DNA of 64,000 nucleotides. Origin: Lytechinus variegatus (lineage: Eukaryota; Echinodermata; Echinoidea; Temnopleuroida; Toxopneustidae). The DNA is taken from contig NC_054743.1 in assembly GCF_018143015.1 (NCBI RefSeq), forward strand, positions 43,682,922 to 43,746,921. Direction: 5' to 3'. The translations under genes were made by a program, and so were the position numbers. The notes under the pieces are model-generated. The model was given only the letters and a program-made list of their open reading frames with translations, did no database searches and was not told the DNA's origin. Of the stretch, positions 24,201 to 36,100 are shown piece after piece (the first letter of the stretch is position 1; the number at the start of each line of letters is the position of its first letter).

Positions 24201-27200
24201 CACAAGCAGCGCGGACAATTAAACAAAATTACATGTAGATACAGCCACGTTTGTCAGCAAGCAAGATTGTAAGATTTAGAACATCCAAGATTTGATGAAA
24301 GGATGATTATACTCAGGATGATAGTTATTTTGAATGAAAAAAAAATCTCAGAAGCTATTTACAAGCATTCCGATTACCTTTCAACTCGTATATAATCGAT
24401 AATGAAAGACCGCTTTCCAGGTACTGCTATTAAATTTTAATACAATTTTTTGTAATCTTAAAACTGACATTTATACTAGTATATATTCTTTATCATACAA
24501 TACATTCCATAATATGTTCTTCATGGATTTATACAGGTCTGGTAAATTTTGTTTTCTTCTCACAAAAAAAAGAGATTTGGTCTTCTCAGTATGTCGTAGT
24601 GGTACGATAAATGTATTCAATATAAAATTATCACCTAGGCTATAGCTATTAATTTAATGATACCTGCTAATAATATCTACATATTTTTCATTAGATTGTC
24701 AGTAAAGGTACTTTGCTGTTACATAATTACATTCATTATTGATATTTCTTCCATTTTCAAACTAAGAAGTGCTGATGAAGTTCACTTCGTAAGGGTGTCA
24801 TGTCCGTTACGCTAGTATATTATCAAATATTAGGGCATGAATAAAAAATAATCTTTTCTATCAACTTTTTTTCCTTTAATTAGGTGTGGCGGATGGTAGT
24901 AACTGGAAAATACTTATTAACTGTTGTTAACCGGTGTAAAATAAATTTTTCTAAATATTTTTTTGTTTTATAAATATTGTACAAAAAGACCCCCTCTCAA
25001 ATTGCAAAATAATAGGAGATATTACAGATTACCAGTTATGATATGTGTCTCTAACCTCTAGCCTTAACATGTAAACAATTAGACTTGTACCATATCTTGT
25101 AATAAAATAATTATATTCGCTTACAAAAAGTGGACAAAACTGTCATGTCCGTTACGCTTCGTGTGTCATGTCCGTTACGCTACATTTTGAGCTCGGAATA
25201 CAGAATGCACTGCAAAACTGTTGTTAAACACTATTTTATGGATAGAGCATGGTCTTAAGGTTAAATTAACACCAATGTCAGGTGCATGCAATCTAAGAAT
25301 TCACAGGAATTTTGATAAGCAATAGGAGGTAAAAATGCTTCGTCCATTTCGTGTCATGTCCGTTACGCTCACAAAGAGTGCAATTTCTCCGCAACTGTTC
25401 AATGAAACGATTTGAAATTTTATGTGTATGTAACTGATACTTAAATGTGTCTGATAAGCTTAGTAACAATTATCAAAAGACTGCTAATTCTACTGTATAA
25501 ACATTTGAATTACAAAAATTTGTCTGAACGTCATGTCCGTTACGCTGGAATTGACCATATACACCTGATACAGAAGATAATATATCAAAAATCTTGGAAA
25601 AACGGAGTGGTCCATTTATATCTGTATGTGATGTACAGAGTACAGCATATAATACACCCATAATTTTGGTAATTGGGGCTAATATTGTAGCAACATGATA
25701 TTTAAATTGAGGTTATCCACACATGAATAAGAAAAATATAATTTCATGAATTTCTTGAAAGCAAATTGTAGGGTACAGAAGTACAAGTAGAATGAAACAG
25801 CAGCTTGCATTAAGGTGCATACAAATATCTTTTATTGCACAAGAATGATCTCCTGTGCTATCTCAATTGTCAATTTGGGGAAGAGAGGAGAAAAATGTTA
25901 ATGAACAGATGGTGACCTTAGAGCTAAATGTACTGGTGATTGAAGTCAATGGTCTACGGAAGATCATCACAAAGTCATTAATATATTTCCACTACTCATA
26001 CAGTGGTACACAGCTTTTATTAGGTCAAGATTTAAATCTGCTTTTACTTGACTAAAAACAGCAACAAACATTAATTTTCTTTAATATTAATATAATTACA
26101 ATGATAATGATGATAATGATGATAATAACAATAATACAACAATGATGATAATGATATAAAATAATCCTAATAGTAAAAATAGCAAAAGGTTGGAAATTTA
26201 CACTTTTGAGAAGTGATTTTTATTTATCATTATTTTTTTTATTGCATTGCAAACATGTATGTGCACACATAATGTACAATGTCTTGATTACAGGCTCATT
26301 TTGCCATTACTCTTAATCTTAGATTGAATAGAATGATTAGAATGAGAATGATACTGAAAAACAATACCCTACATGTATACCCAGTGCAGCATATCATGTA
26401 CATACAGTAAATTTTTTATTTTTTGTTTATGTTTGGGAGCTGCTTTTCACAACTTACCGTAATGCCTAAATCTGCAACATTGAATAAGCTTTAACATTCC
26501 GATGAATGGGAATTTTCAGTGCTCTCTTTTTTAGCTTCCAGGGCTCTCCTAAGCATTTTAACTAAACAACCCCCAGCCCCTGAGTAATTTGATATAGACT
26601 ATTTGGTCTGTATTCTAAACTCTAGTATTTATAACTTAAAACCAGGGAAAGTCACTGCTTAAACCATGATGTCCCAAACATATGTAGGCTATGTGGTTCA
26701 AAAGTGGGTACCTATTAAAGAGTGCAATGTCTTAAATATTAGTTAAGTAGTCAATTTTACAATTACAATCAAGTTTCTACATGTAAAATCAAATTAAATA
26801 AACAAGAGAAATGCACAAATACTGTACACATGTGTACAATGCATTAAGTGCAACGATGCTCTAATACGAAAATCTATAAATTAAAATATTTTTTTATTGA
26901 AATCTATCATAAATAATCCTATTCCAGTGTTGAGAAATACTTCCAAAATTCATTTTGCCCAATTGATTGTTGGCCCGGCACCCACTGAGCAGTGTCAGAA
27001 ATCATTGGATGCAAAATAGGGCAGCAGCTACATGTAGTCTCATCTTTTTAACGTCTTTTTGGTCTGATGCAGCTGGGAACTGACCTCCCGGTCGCACTTT
27101 TGTGAAACAGACACTCTACCAACTGAGCCAACACAATGGTTTAGCTTTTTGGTCTGATGCAGCCAGGGACTGACCTCCCGGTCGCACTTTTGTGAAACGG

Positions 27201-29263
27201 ACACTCTACCAACTGAGCCAACACAATAGTTTGGCTTCTCATTATTTCAGCAGACTTCGACCCCGTTCTCATTACCATCCTAAAACTAGTTTCACTGGAA
27301 ACTAGTAATGAGAACGGCCGAAGTGGTCTTGGAAGCTTCCAAACCGGTTTGGAAAACCACCTAGCAATGTAGTTTTCAAGATCGCTCTGACTCATTAACT
27401 GGTTTCAGTGTAAGTGAGGAGACAACCGTTCCTCAGGAAGCAATTTTCGCATATTTTGTGTGTGCTACTCAACATACTGTGTGTAGAATGTTTAAATGCG
27501 GGTCTGTCGTTTCCAATTTCATGCAAAACATGTCAACCCACTGAGAGTGAGAGCGTTCCCGGAACAACAAAACAAGATCACTTTACATCAAGTGTTTTTT
27601 CCAAACTGATTTCCAGTAAACTAGTAATGAGAACAAGGTAGGTCTACATCTACTTACATGTAAACCAGACTCGAGCCCTGGCATGCCTGGCCTGGGTCTG
27701 GGAGCGTATCATGAAAGGACTTGTCGCACGTATTATCTAAGTTTACACAGTTAGTAACACTAACACTGCGTAAGGCTGTTAAAGCCAATAAAAATCAAGG
27801 AAACTTGCCGGACAAAAAATAATGCTCCCCTTAATATCGCGTCTTTTGGGGGAAGGTGTTGTTGAAGGTTGGTCTCAGATCTGACTGATACATGTCTGAC
27901 AAAACTCAATTGGGGTTTACTGTACATCACACACACTTACAGTTACAAGTGCACATAGAATCAGTTTTCAATGAAAAGTCCTTGATCAGTTGATTACCAA
28001 CTTGAAAAGGTCAGAATTAATCAGGAGAAACAACAAGACTTTGAACAAGATAGTTTTAGATAAGCAACAAATATAACACTTTAAATAGTAGAACTCTTCA
28101 GACACAACCACAGGCATACTGTAGCGCTAGCCTATCACGGAAAACCCATTTCCCTACAGTCATGACGGCCAAATCATGGTTTCGGGAACCACTCATCATT
28201 TTGTATAAGTGCACTTGTGTACAAAGTGAATCGAGGTGGAAATAGAGAACCGTGCGTGTGAGTGTGACTGAATAAAGCGCTGCTGTATGACGTGAACGAT
28301 GGACGGTTCCCAATATCACGATAATGCCATCACGACAGTACATAACTAGACCTAGGCTAGTTGTGAGTAATCATATGCTTTTACTTTAGTGTGAAAACAA
28401 TATCAGTGCAAGCTCTTCATCATGCCTAGACAGCTGGCAGCCGTCTGTTTCGAGGAGTTTTTTAACATTTTTTTATTTCTCCTCGTACACAGACGGCTCG
28501 CTATCGTGCAGCCACCATTAGGGGACTTGCAATGCAAAATCCCCCCATCGGGGCTCTTCAATTTTTGTCTTTAATGAATAAAAAAATTGACAATAATTGC
28601 GACCAAAATGCAAATTAATATTCCCTCTTGGCATTAATTGCCAAAAAACGGAGAAAAATCAAGTTAAAAGGAACAAAAACAGTGACTTACCTCGGCTGTC
28701 ACGCAAATTCACTTCCCCGTTTTGTCCGATCTTAAGTACATAAACATATGGCCATTGAGTCCCCTGTACAGATCGCGCTAGAACTTCGGTCTCTGTATTT
28801 GGTGAGTGAAGCCAACGGAGTTCAGCTGAACAACCAACATAACAGAGACCGAAGCTTTTGGTCTACATCATGCCCTAATACTAGTAATACTAATAGGCCT
28901 TACCGGTACAAATCTTCAAAGATTTTTAACTAAAAAACTAAAAGTAAAATAAAACAAATACAAATCATGATTGAAAAAAGTTGAAGAAATTAGTATTGGG
29001 GAGGCCAGTATTGGAATGTTAATTCACTATCTTTTTAAAAGTATACTTGCCTTATCAAGCAATCCCTGAATTAGATTCTTATCTTCGGCGCTAACTAAAC
29101 CATTTTCAAGCGACGTCACGCCTGTCATCCCACCCACTCGCTTCTGTTCCGCCATAGCTGCCCCGATGATTCCAAGCAATAGAACCCCCAACAACACCAG
29201 CTTGTTCGCTGTGATATGATAGAAAGAAGATCGAAATAAAGAGTCGTTCGATGTGGTGGTCAT
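21287..29263 (-). CDS. Stefin (type-1 cystatin) with N-terminal hydrophobic leader
   Basis: The family inhibits papain-like cysteine proteases (cathepsins). Exons on the - strand are 29263-29051 (71 codons), 22385-22284 (34 codons) and 21415-21287 (42 codons plus TAG); all junctions are phase 0, giving 147 residues. Stefin hallmarks: the GGMTG region supplies the N-terminal glycine, QLVNG (residues 95-99) is the QxVxG inhibitory loop, GVNYFIKV follows, and the C-terminus DPITYF matches the stefin ending. There are no cysteines after the leader. Unlike textbook stefins, residues 21-38 form a hydrophobic stretch (KLVLLGVLLLGIIGAAMA), suggesting a signal peptide or anchor. A second ATG (29155) in strong context would give a leaderless form, MAEQKR... 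The first intron has a GC donor (AAG|GCAAGT). I chose ATG 29263 because the frame upstream offers only GTG. Confidence 0.9.
21688..21935. repeat. Tandem repeat, 157-bp unit
   Basis: CATGTGACCTCC begins at 21688 and 21845, and the text after each (AACATGCAGGTCCCCC, CCATCCAAGTTTGG) is almost the same. About one and a half units are present. It lies in intron 2 of the stefin gene. Confidence 0.75.
22996..25560. mobile_element. 2.56-kb non-autonomous DNA element with repeated internal 15-mer
   Basis: The body 23000-25556 begins GGGCAATTCCA, and its right end reads, in complement, GGTCAATTCCA. ATAT flanks both sides (22996-22999 and 25557-25560), consistent with a 4-bp target-site duplication, although ATAT is common in this AT-rich sequence. 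Eight copies of GTCATGTCCGTTACG lie inside, the last adjoining the right end. No transposase frame is visible. It occupies much of intron 1 of the stefin gene. Confidence 0.5.
23381..25545. repeat. Eight copies of GTCATGTCCGTTACG in both orientations
   Basis: Copies on the + strand start at 23381, 24797, 25142, 25165, 25353 and 25530. Inverted copies span 23532-23547 and 23553-23568. All but the first extend to GTCATGTCCGTTACGC. Two pairs are closely spaced (21 and 23 bp apart, start to start), while the others are far apart in unrelated AT-rich sequence. This looks like a protein-binding site conserved within a mobile element, not like a simple tandem repeat. Confidence 0.85.
25561..27054. 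other. Stefin intron 1, unannotated part
   Basis: Between 26096 and 26160 is an ATGATGATA-type microsatellite. The remainder is AT-rich and holds TACATGTA octamers. No exon is recognised. Confidence 0.35.
27055..27240 (-). mobile_element. tRNA-like SINE fragment, two tandem copies (90-bp period)
   Basis: GGTCTGATGCAG starts at 27061 and again at 27151; each copy runs to CTACCAACTGAGCCAACACA. On the - strand this reads as a tRNA-like head: GGCTCAGTTGGTAGAGTG is a box A, and a loop with anticodon CAC follows. The box B is weak. The copies differ at only a few positions, suggesting a recent duplication. Confidence 0.55.
27262..27638. mobile_element. MITE with GTTCTCATTAC ends
   Basis: CCCGTTCTCATTACC on the left is matched by the complement of TAATGAGAACAAGG on the right. 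AACTAGTTT/AAACTAGT extends the pairing, and a nested copy of the right end (TAATGAGAACGG) occurs at about 27306. The body of about 375 bp is non-coding. Confidence 0.55.
28438..28502. repeat. Foldback repeat
   Basis: AGCCGTCTGTTTCGAGGAG pairs imperfectly with CTCCTCGTACACAGACGGCT around a T-rich loop. It is a small inverted-repeat relic in stefin intron 1. Confidence 0.55.
28781..28867. repeat. Foldback repeat, copy 2 of 2
   Basis: CTTCGGTCTCTGT and ACAGAGACCGAAG are perfect complements. The centre contains GGTGAGTGAAGCCAACGG, shared with the copy at 10041-10114. The arms here are more intact than in the other copy. Confidence 0.6.
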
Positions 29264-29697
29264 TGCACGAATATTCTTCACTGAAACTCGGAAATGAAAC
29301 GTTGACCTAGTTGGGCTTTATTGTCTGTGTTTCTTCGACTTCGAACAGGAATTATATTATTTGACTTGAGAGATGTTTGTTTTCGTGGTACAAATACAGT
29401 GCAGTCCAGCTGCTAATCACAGTCACATGACCAGCAGTGTTTCCAAGCTAGTCTTTATCACATTCGTTTATAATCTTTGGTCAAACACATAAAGTTCTTC
29501 TAATAAAAACTGTACTTGGATCCCTACTATTTTATTGGATTTTTTTATATTGCTGTGATTGCTATTTTTCAATATCTGATTCCGGATTAGGACATAATGT
29601 TGTGCATCACATTATAATACACTATATTGGGTCTAGGATATAAAGACTAGCAATATGTTGCTGAGGATGAGTTCAGTGAGATTTGGGCACAAAGTGC

Positions 29698-29958
29698 CAG
29701 TGGCGTATCAAGGAAAAACGTTGCCCGGCACGGGGGTGGGGGTATTGTAAGAAAAGTGTGCCCCCACGAAAATTAAGATGACGACGGAAAGTGCTAAATT
29801 TTTCGACCCATTCCACCCTAGACAGCAACGTCGTTTCCTTTCCATTTTCATGTCGCGGTGATTATCTTCTTCCATTTTCTTCCCTTTCTATTTTTTTTCT
29901 CTCTGGCGCGCCAAAGAGGGGGCACCCTTGCCCCCCCGGTATATAGCCTACGCCACTG
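29698..29958. mobile_element. 261-bp MITE with CAGTGGCGTA ends
   Basis: CAGTGGCGTA (29698-29707) and TACGCCACTG (29949-29958) are a perfect 10-bp inverted pair. Both subterminal regions are rich in poly-G/C (GGGGGTGGGGG, CCCCCCC). No target-site duplication was found. It lies just upstream of the stefin gene. Confidence 0.65.
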
Positions 29959-32631
29959 AGACCATTCATCCAAGTCAGAACAGCTGCTCGCCATGCTTCA
30001 TAAATTTCATAAACATTGAACAAAACTTGGGTTCAAGGTTAATTTCGAGATTTTCTGCCGAAATCACTGAGCTGGCGTACATGTACGTATTGAGGGAAAC
30101 AAGGGGGGGGGGGAAGGCGAAACATGACGGAGGCGTACTAAATAAAATAATGAAAATCTAATATCATGACAAATACTATCACATGACTGCTTAGAACGAT
30201 GTGCCCTATTAAAATCCCTACTTTTTTCATATAGGGGCCGGGGGAGGCCCCACGAATAGGCCCCACATGCCACAGTGCCTGAAATTACATAGAATAACTT
30301 CGCACAATTAGTAAATCTTTTGATCCTCGATCAATAGGAACGACACCCCGGCCGTTTCATTACCGGAACTGATTCAAACGTGGTTAATTATTTCTACTAC
30401 TAGTAAAGCCTCAAATGTGACAAATTAATCTGAGTTAATCAATCCTCAATATAATATTGATTAGAAATTTCTCAATAGTTAGCTCTGAAAATGTAACCAC
30501 AAATCGCAGGATTTAACCAGAACATATCAAATTTATTCCATTATTGGCGGCGATCCCGGTGGAGGTGTGGACGTGCCCGGCCCCCTCGATTTAAGAAATT
30601 TAGTATGCAGGAACCTATCGAGAGGGTGGTCTCTTCACCCCTCACCCCCTCCCTCCCGTGATGGACAAAATATCTCACGAAATTGGCGCCTCTGAACACA
30701 TTCATCATTATCTATAATGAATTGTATTAGCAATAAACGCATGGGGGTGGGGTCACCAGAGCTTAAATCAGAAGTCTTTAACTATACTCCTATCTGGCCA
30801 GGATCACTACCCATAATGCAGTCTGATCAGTGTAGTTTTATAATATAGGCCCTTTAGAATGATAGCATAGCATGTTAATTCACCACTCTGTATACGCGAT
30901 AACTATGCAATTATCATGACTATAGCAAAACAAGTGCCTTCCTCCCCAAAACATTTCAGTTTCTTTATACAAATAAAATTATGAAACGATTTATTATCCG
31001 ATGAAAGGTATGTTTCAAGACAAGCTAATATCATTGTAGCACATAGTACTTAATGGAAGTTAAGTGAAGAAAAAAAAATGAGGATGGCAGAGCGTGTGGA
31101 GTGTGTGTGTGTGAATGGTTACCTTTTTATTTGGCTGTTGCTGTTTTTTTTTAGTAGTTGCATTTATTTCCTTAGAGAGGGGATTGTAATATTGTATACT
31201 ATGTATAACTAATTTCATTGATTCATTTGGAGATGAATATTATGTAACAGGGAAAAAAGAATTAAAAAATGATTATTTTCTGTTTAGTAAATTTATTCAA
31301 ACGAAATACGAGAGAGGGAGGGCGCAAGCGAAGGTTGCGTGTGGGTGGGGTGTATGTGTCTGGGGTGATTCTCTATAAAGATAAACGAGACAGAGACAGA
31401 TACATAGAGAGAGAGAGACACACACACACACACAGTGAAACACGGGGGGGGGCCGAGAGGGGGAGAGAGGGAGAGAGAGAGAGAGCTATAGAGGGGGGTG
31501 GAGGGAGGAGAGGGACAGAGACACAGATCTTTGAAAAGCGAAAGTGTACAGTCGACATCTTACGAAGACAGCATCGTTGTCGTAATATTCATCATGGTAT
31601 ATTACATGCCTAACTGGTGATGAATGCCGTTCTCTTGCTGGGCATGCATCATAATTATACTTGGCCTACTCATTACCGTTTAAACATGTTAAAGGGAAAT
31701 CCACAATATAAAATTGGATGATGATGAATAGCATTATTTTGCATAACGGCATTTCTCTGTAAAACAAAACAAAAACAAACAAACAAACATTCAATGTCGC
31801 CGGCACCCCAATTTGACACACATAAATTCACAAAGTTGCTGGAAAATATGGGTGTGATTACTTCAGAGTTGAAGGTGTCATCAGAGGAGTGTTCTTAAAA
31901 ACTGACATCAGTTGGTATCCCTAGTGGACTACATCCAGGGGTGTTGAAATTACACACTGAAGATTGAACATAACACCTAAGTAACGACCAAAGGTGTTGT
32001 AATAACACACATGGGTGTTGAACGAAGACCAACAAATTAACGCCGGATTGAAATTACTGGTGCAGTCATCTACCACATTTTTTTTCTGTGCACCCTATAG
32101 CTGATCATGCACATAAAGTTGTTAAGCATAAATATAAAGCAGAAGAATCAGTCAAACTCTAATTGATAAAGTTTTGTCGAAAACTATTAAAAGTTATAAA
32201 TTATGTTAATATGCAGACATCCACTATACATGTACTTGATAATCTAGGAAATTCAAAGCATGTATAGATACATGATTCAATAATTAAAGAACAGGAAACA
32301 AAGTAATTAAAGATTGATATATTTTTTGATAACTAAAATGGAAAAAATGAGGGAAAATAAATTAGAGAGAAGAAAGTACTTAATAGTTTAAGTCAGTGCA
32401 ATGCAGTCCGTAAATGTTCTCTTTTCTTTTAGATTTGCTCACTTCTAAAATCGAATTTGTTTTCAAATTTTAAGTTCTCTTTGGAGTTACAATTTATACT
32501 GGTAAAACATTATAGCATCTTCCCCTCGTGAACGTTCTTTCCCTTTAAAACATTTGACTAGTCGGCGCATGATGGCGCTATAGTGCATTGAGTTTCTTGC
32601 TGTTCATTTGAAGCAAGGAGCGGTCTGATGG
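29959..32631. other. Gene-poor stretch with GA/CA microsatellite
   Basis: A GA-rich microsatellite with short CA and poly-G runs occupies about 31383-31520 and creates an Arg/Glu-rich spurious frame. Around 31915-32040 GGTGTTG-type repeats recur, similar to those at 37.9-38.4 kb. No exon is recognised. Confidence 0.4.
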
Positions 32632-32639
32632 TATAAAAA
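32632..32639 (+). promoter_or_regulatory. TATA box candidate
   Basis: TATAAAAA lies about 230 bp upstream of the ATG|GTAAGT junction at 32872. With a start site some 30 bp downstream it would give a 5' leader of roughly 200 bases. This is sequence-motif evidence only. Confidence 0.3.
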
Positions 32640-32869
32640 CGATTATCCGAGTTGGAAATGTTTCATTCCTTCGCCTTCCGTCGCAGTACTTTGAAACAGC
32701 CACGGAAAAGAAGCTAGAGAGCAAATCAATCTCAGCAAAAGTTTCGATAATATTTATCAAAGACTTGTTTAAGTGGGACTCCATCTAGCGAAGCGATCCG
32801 GGTGCACTCGATTAATAACGACCTTTTTTAATTTTTTGTCAAACAACTTTGCCTTGAATATCTGCAATA

Positions 32870-32872
32870 ATG
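32870..32872 (+). other. Candidate tubulin exon 1 end (ATG followed by donor)
   Basis: The sequence CAATA-ATG|GTAAGTGC places a strong splice donor directly after a start codon. Animal alpha-tubulin genes often have a first coding exon that contributes only Met1, and the tubulin exon at 58851 starts exactly at Arg2. The two would join in frame, but an intron of about 26 kb is large for such a gene. Any other gene with the same exon layout, or chance, remains possible. Confidence 0.3.
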
Positions 32873-33057
32873 GTAAGTGCTTTATTAATTTTGTTGAATC
32901 TATCTTCTGATTTTCATGATCAATGGCAATTAGTGTGCCTTCAATCATATGTGATTTTTTTGCAAACTTTTGATGACCAATATGTCTTTCTATACCAAAA
33001 CGAAATTGTAAAAAAGTAATGAAAATTATTTATGGTATAAGAAGGAGGGCGATGAGA

Positions 33058-33195
33058 CTACAGAAAGAGTTGCGCTTAAACGCAAGTCAAAAAATCAATC
33101 GCAAGTCCCAAATGCGCGCTGTTGATTGGTTGAAAATCAATTTGCGAAAGATTTTTAGAGTTGCGATTAATTGCAACTCTTTCTGCAACGGGCCA
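33058..33195. mobile_element. MITE of the GGCCCGTTGCAGAAAGAG type
   Basis: CAGAAAGAGTTGCGCTTAAA on the left is matched by the complement of the right end, which reads GGCCCGTTGCAGAAAGAGTT and continues into GCAATTAATCGCAA. The body of about 140 bp is non-coding. The left end lacks the outermost GGCCCGTT. Confidence 0.55.
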
Positions 33196-36100
33196 CTGAC
33201 TGCATAAGACTGGAAAATTATTTGTGATAAGGAGAAATATATATGTAATGGGTGAGAGTAAGGGATGAATGCGGCGGAGAGGGGAGAGTTGGAGACAGAG
33301 GGGGAAAAGGGGAGGTAGAATAGAGGAGTTGCTAACATGGCTGATTTAGTAGCTCATCTGGTAGCTGGTCTTCAGTTTCCAAATTGGACGTATTCACTGA
33401 TTTCTTCGCAAGGGTAATAAAAAGAAATATTCAGTAGACCTGAAATGTAGCTCAAGAGAAGATGCTCATGGCAACAGCGTGTTAACTTGCTGAATGCTTG
33501 CAAAATATTATGAAAAATATACATTCAATCAAATTTCAGTGTTATCAATTTCACCATTTTAATAGGGACCGCGGTAATAATTATTTTGAAGGTGTAGGCT
33601 ATGTGTGTGTGGGGGGGGGGGCACGCAAAGCACACTCACATCAAAAGTAATTATTTTTGCTTTTTTGTACACATTTTGTTGAAAAAAGGTATGAGGATCG
33701 TCGAGGGCCTTTCCACGACCCCTCTTGAAATGGAGTTGAGCACCCGGTCCGATAGGTGTGCGTTTAAAGGCCTAAATCTAACGGCCACTTATAATAGACG
33801 TTCTATGCTTGCAATTTGCACTAGGAGGAAGTAGCAACGAGTTAAGTAGCGTTGATCCAGCAATAGAGACACTCACATTGTTGGGGGCGGGGCCCCGACT
33901 TTATATGAGTCGTATTTTTTTATTGAAAAATATAACTTTTCTTATACCAGCAAAATTGTTTTATAACAGCATCTAGTACTGTATTACCTTGTGAATAGTT
34001 CATAATCGACAACGTGTTTGCGTGAGTGTGTAAAATAGAAAGATTTAAGATGATGGACCGGGGGGGGGGGAATGTCAGGGTATGCAGCGTGTGAGAGAGA
34101 AATCGAAGGAGAGAGAGAGAGAGAGAGAGAGATGAAAAGAAAGATAGATCATATGTCTATGTGGAATATCATGTATGTGAACAGAATCAATGAAAGGAGA
34201 GAGGGAGAGGGGGGGGGGGGGCGGAGGTAAAGAGAGAGATGGACACACAGACAGGATATAAAAAAGTAACACTATTTTTACTGGGGTTGAGTAGGGAACA
34301 TGCCCCCTTGCCCCTGCAGGCCGTGAAGTCGTAAACTTCAAGAGATGCGGAAATAAAAACGAACATGCACGCTCAAGGAAAACTCGTATTCAGTTTCGTC
34401 GACCAACCTCTGAATGGGATGAGAAATATAATCCTGAATAGTGCACTGGGACAGCTACCCTGCCTTATTGGCTTGTTATGTGATCTGTTTATATATAACA
34501 GGATTATAAATATCCAAATATTGACGCTTTTCCCCTTAAGTATGGTTTGATACAGACCTCAGTATATACACAATTCGATTTCGGGGCGAATAAAGGGTTC
34601 GGTAAAATTGAGGGGGGGGGAGGGGGGCTTCCCCAAAAAATGTTGGAGGGACATTTTCCGGAAAATGGTTCATAGTATGATCTTATTTTATGATATTTTG
34701 CGTATTTTTTTTTAAAGATATCATGGGGACTTAACTGAAAGGGGTTCGATTTTCCTCAGCGGATAGGCTATACCATGGGGGGGGGGGGGCATGCCACTCT
34801 CCATATACATGATATATACACAATTGGATCAAGTGTTGCGTTGGTCAAAATACCCTAATCTGTTTATCATTAACCGGATTATAATTATTCTATTACAAAT
34901 ATATTGGTGGTATGTTCAGTTTTTGGCACGAGAGAGAAAAAAAATCTGCCCCTCTGGTTTGTTTTCAATACGCTTTTTTTTAAATAAATATTATTAAGCA
35001 TGAGATGTCAATTTAAATTTAATGTTATACTCTGCTGACGATTGTAAAACTGCAGTATCAAAATTTATTTTCAAAGATAGACGTGCTCTTGGCTTCGCCC
35101 GTAATCAGTATAGCATCTCAATATCTGCAGAATGTTAATATATTTCCTCATTTTCACCTCTCCCTAAATCATTGATTAGCGTAATACTTATAGCAAATAG
35201 GTTATTAATGAAGGGAGCTTTTATGAAATGATTTTGTATAATTCATATTGGAAAAATATATTTGATGAAAAATGGAAGCAAATAAATGTTTATTTGAAAG
35301 AATGAGTGAAATTAAAACACTTATTGTCACAAACTGCCCCATCCCCCTTTTAGAAACAACAGCAGTTTAGTGAATTTACAGATTCATCATGAACAAAATT
35401 TATTCCCATTATCATATTTGAGTCATCGAGGATTCAACTCATGTGCCATCTCATAAACGCCAAAAGGGAGTTAAGATTCACTTGTGTGTGTGTTATTAAC
35501 GTCCTTCTGCTTCTCCAAATCCGGCGTCTAGAGTATCTATTGATTAAAGCCTTGGGCGCATGAATGTGAGAGTCTGCGATTGGAATAATGAATGAATGTG
35601 GTCTTTGGTTTGATTCGAATGCGATGAAAACGTGTTGCTTTTGAATGATGTATGAGTTGGACACGAAATGACTAACATAACTGTAATGTTTTCTCACAGG
35701 GCTGTGGGGTGGAGGGGGGAGGTTGTGGATGGGTGAGCGAAAATGGAAGGTATAAAGAGAAAAGTTGAATACCTATATGCCTAGTTAAAGTTAAAAAAGT
35801 TTAAGATGATTAAAATTAAAAAGAAATTAAAAGCCTGCATATAGACTTTCCATCCCATCTAACTGGTTACTTTACGGTCGTTCTAAAAAGCACATCTCCC
35901 CCCAAAAATCAACACATAAAACATCTTGAGTAATCAATTAAATGAAAATAAAGAAATGAACGGATGTTAATGCTTTATTATAAACGGAAACTATTAAGGT
36001 AATGATGTAATAAAGAAATATAAAGGACTGTGATTTGTTTTTAAAGGGATAGAGAGTCACAGCCCTTTAAAAAGTGCAAATTCATCCATTAATTGGAAGG

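Noticed and set aside
23381-25545. CRISPR-like array
   Set aside because: The repeats are short, occur in both orientations and have irregular spacing of 21 bp to over 1 kb in a eukaryotic intron.
31269-31613. 114-codon Arg/Glu-rich open frame
   Set aside because: It is entirely explained by the GA microsatellite.
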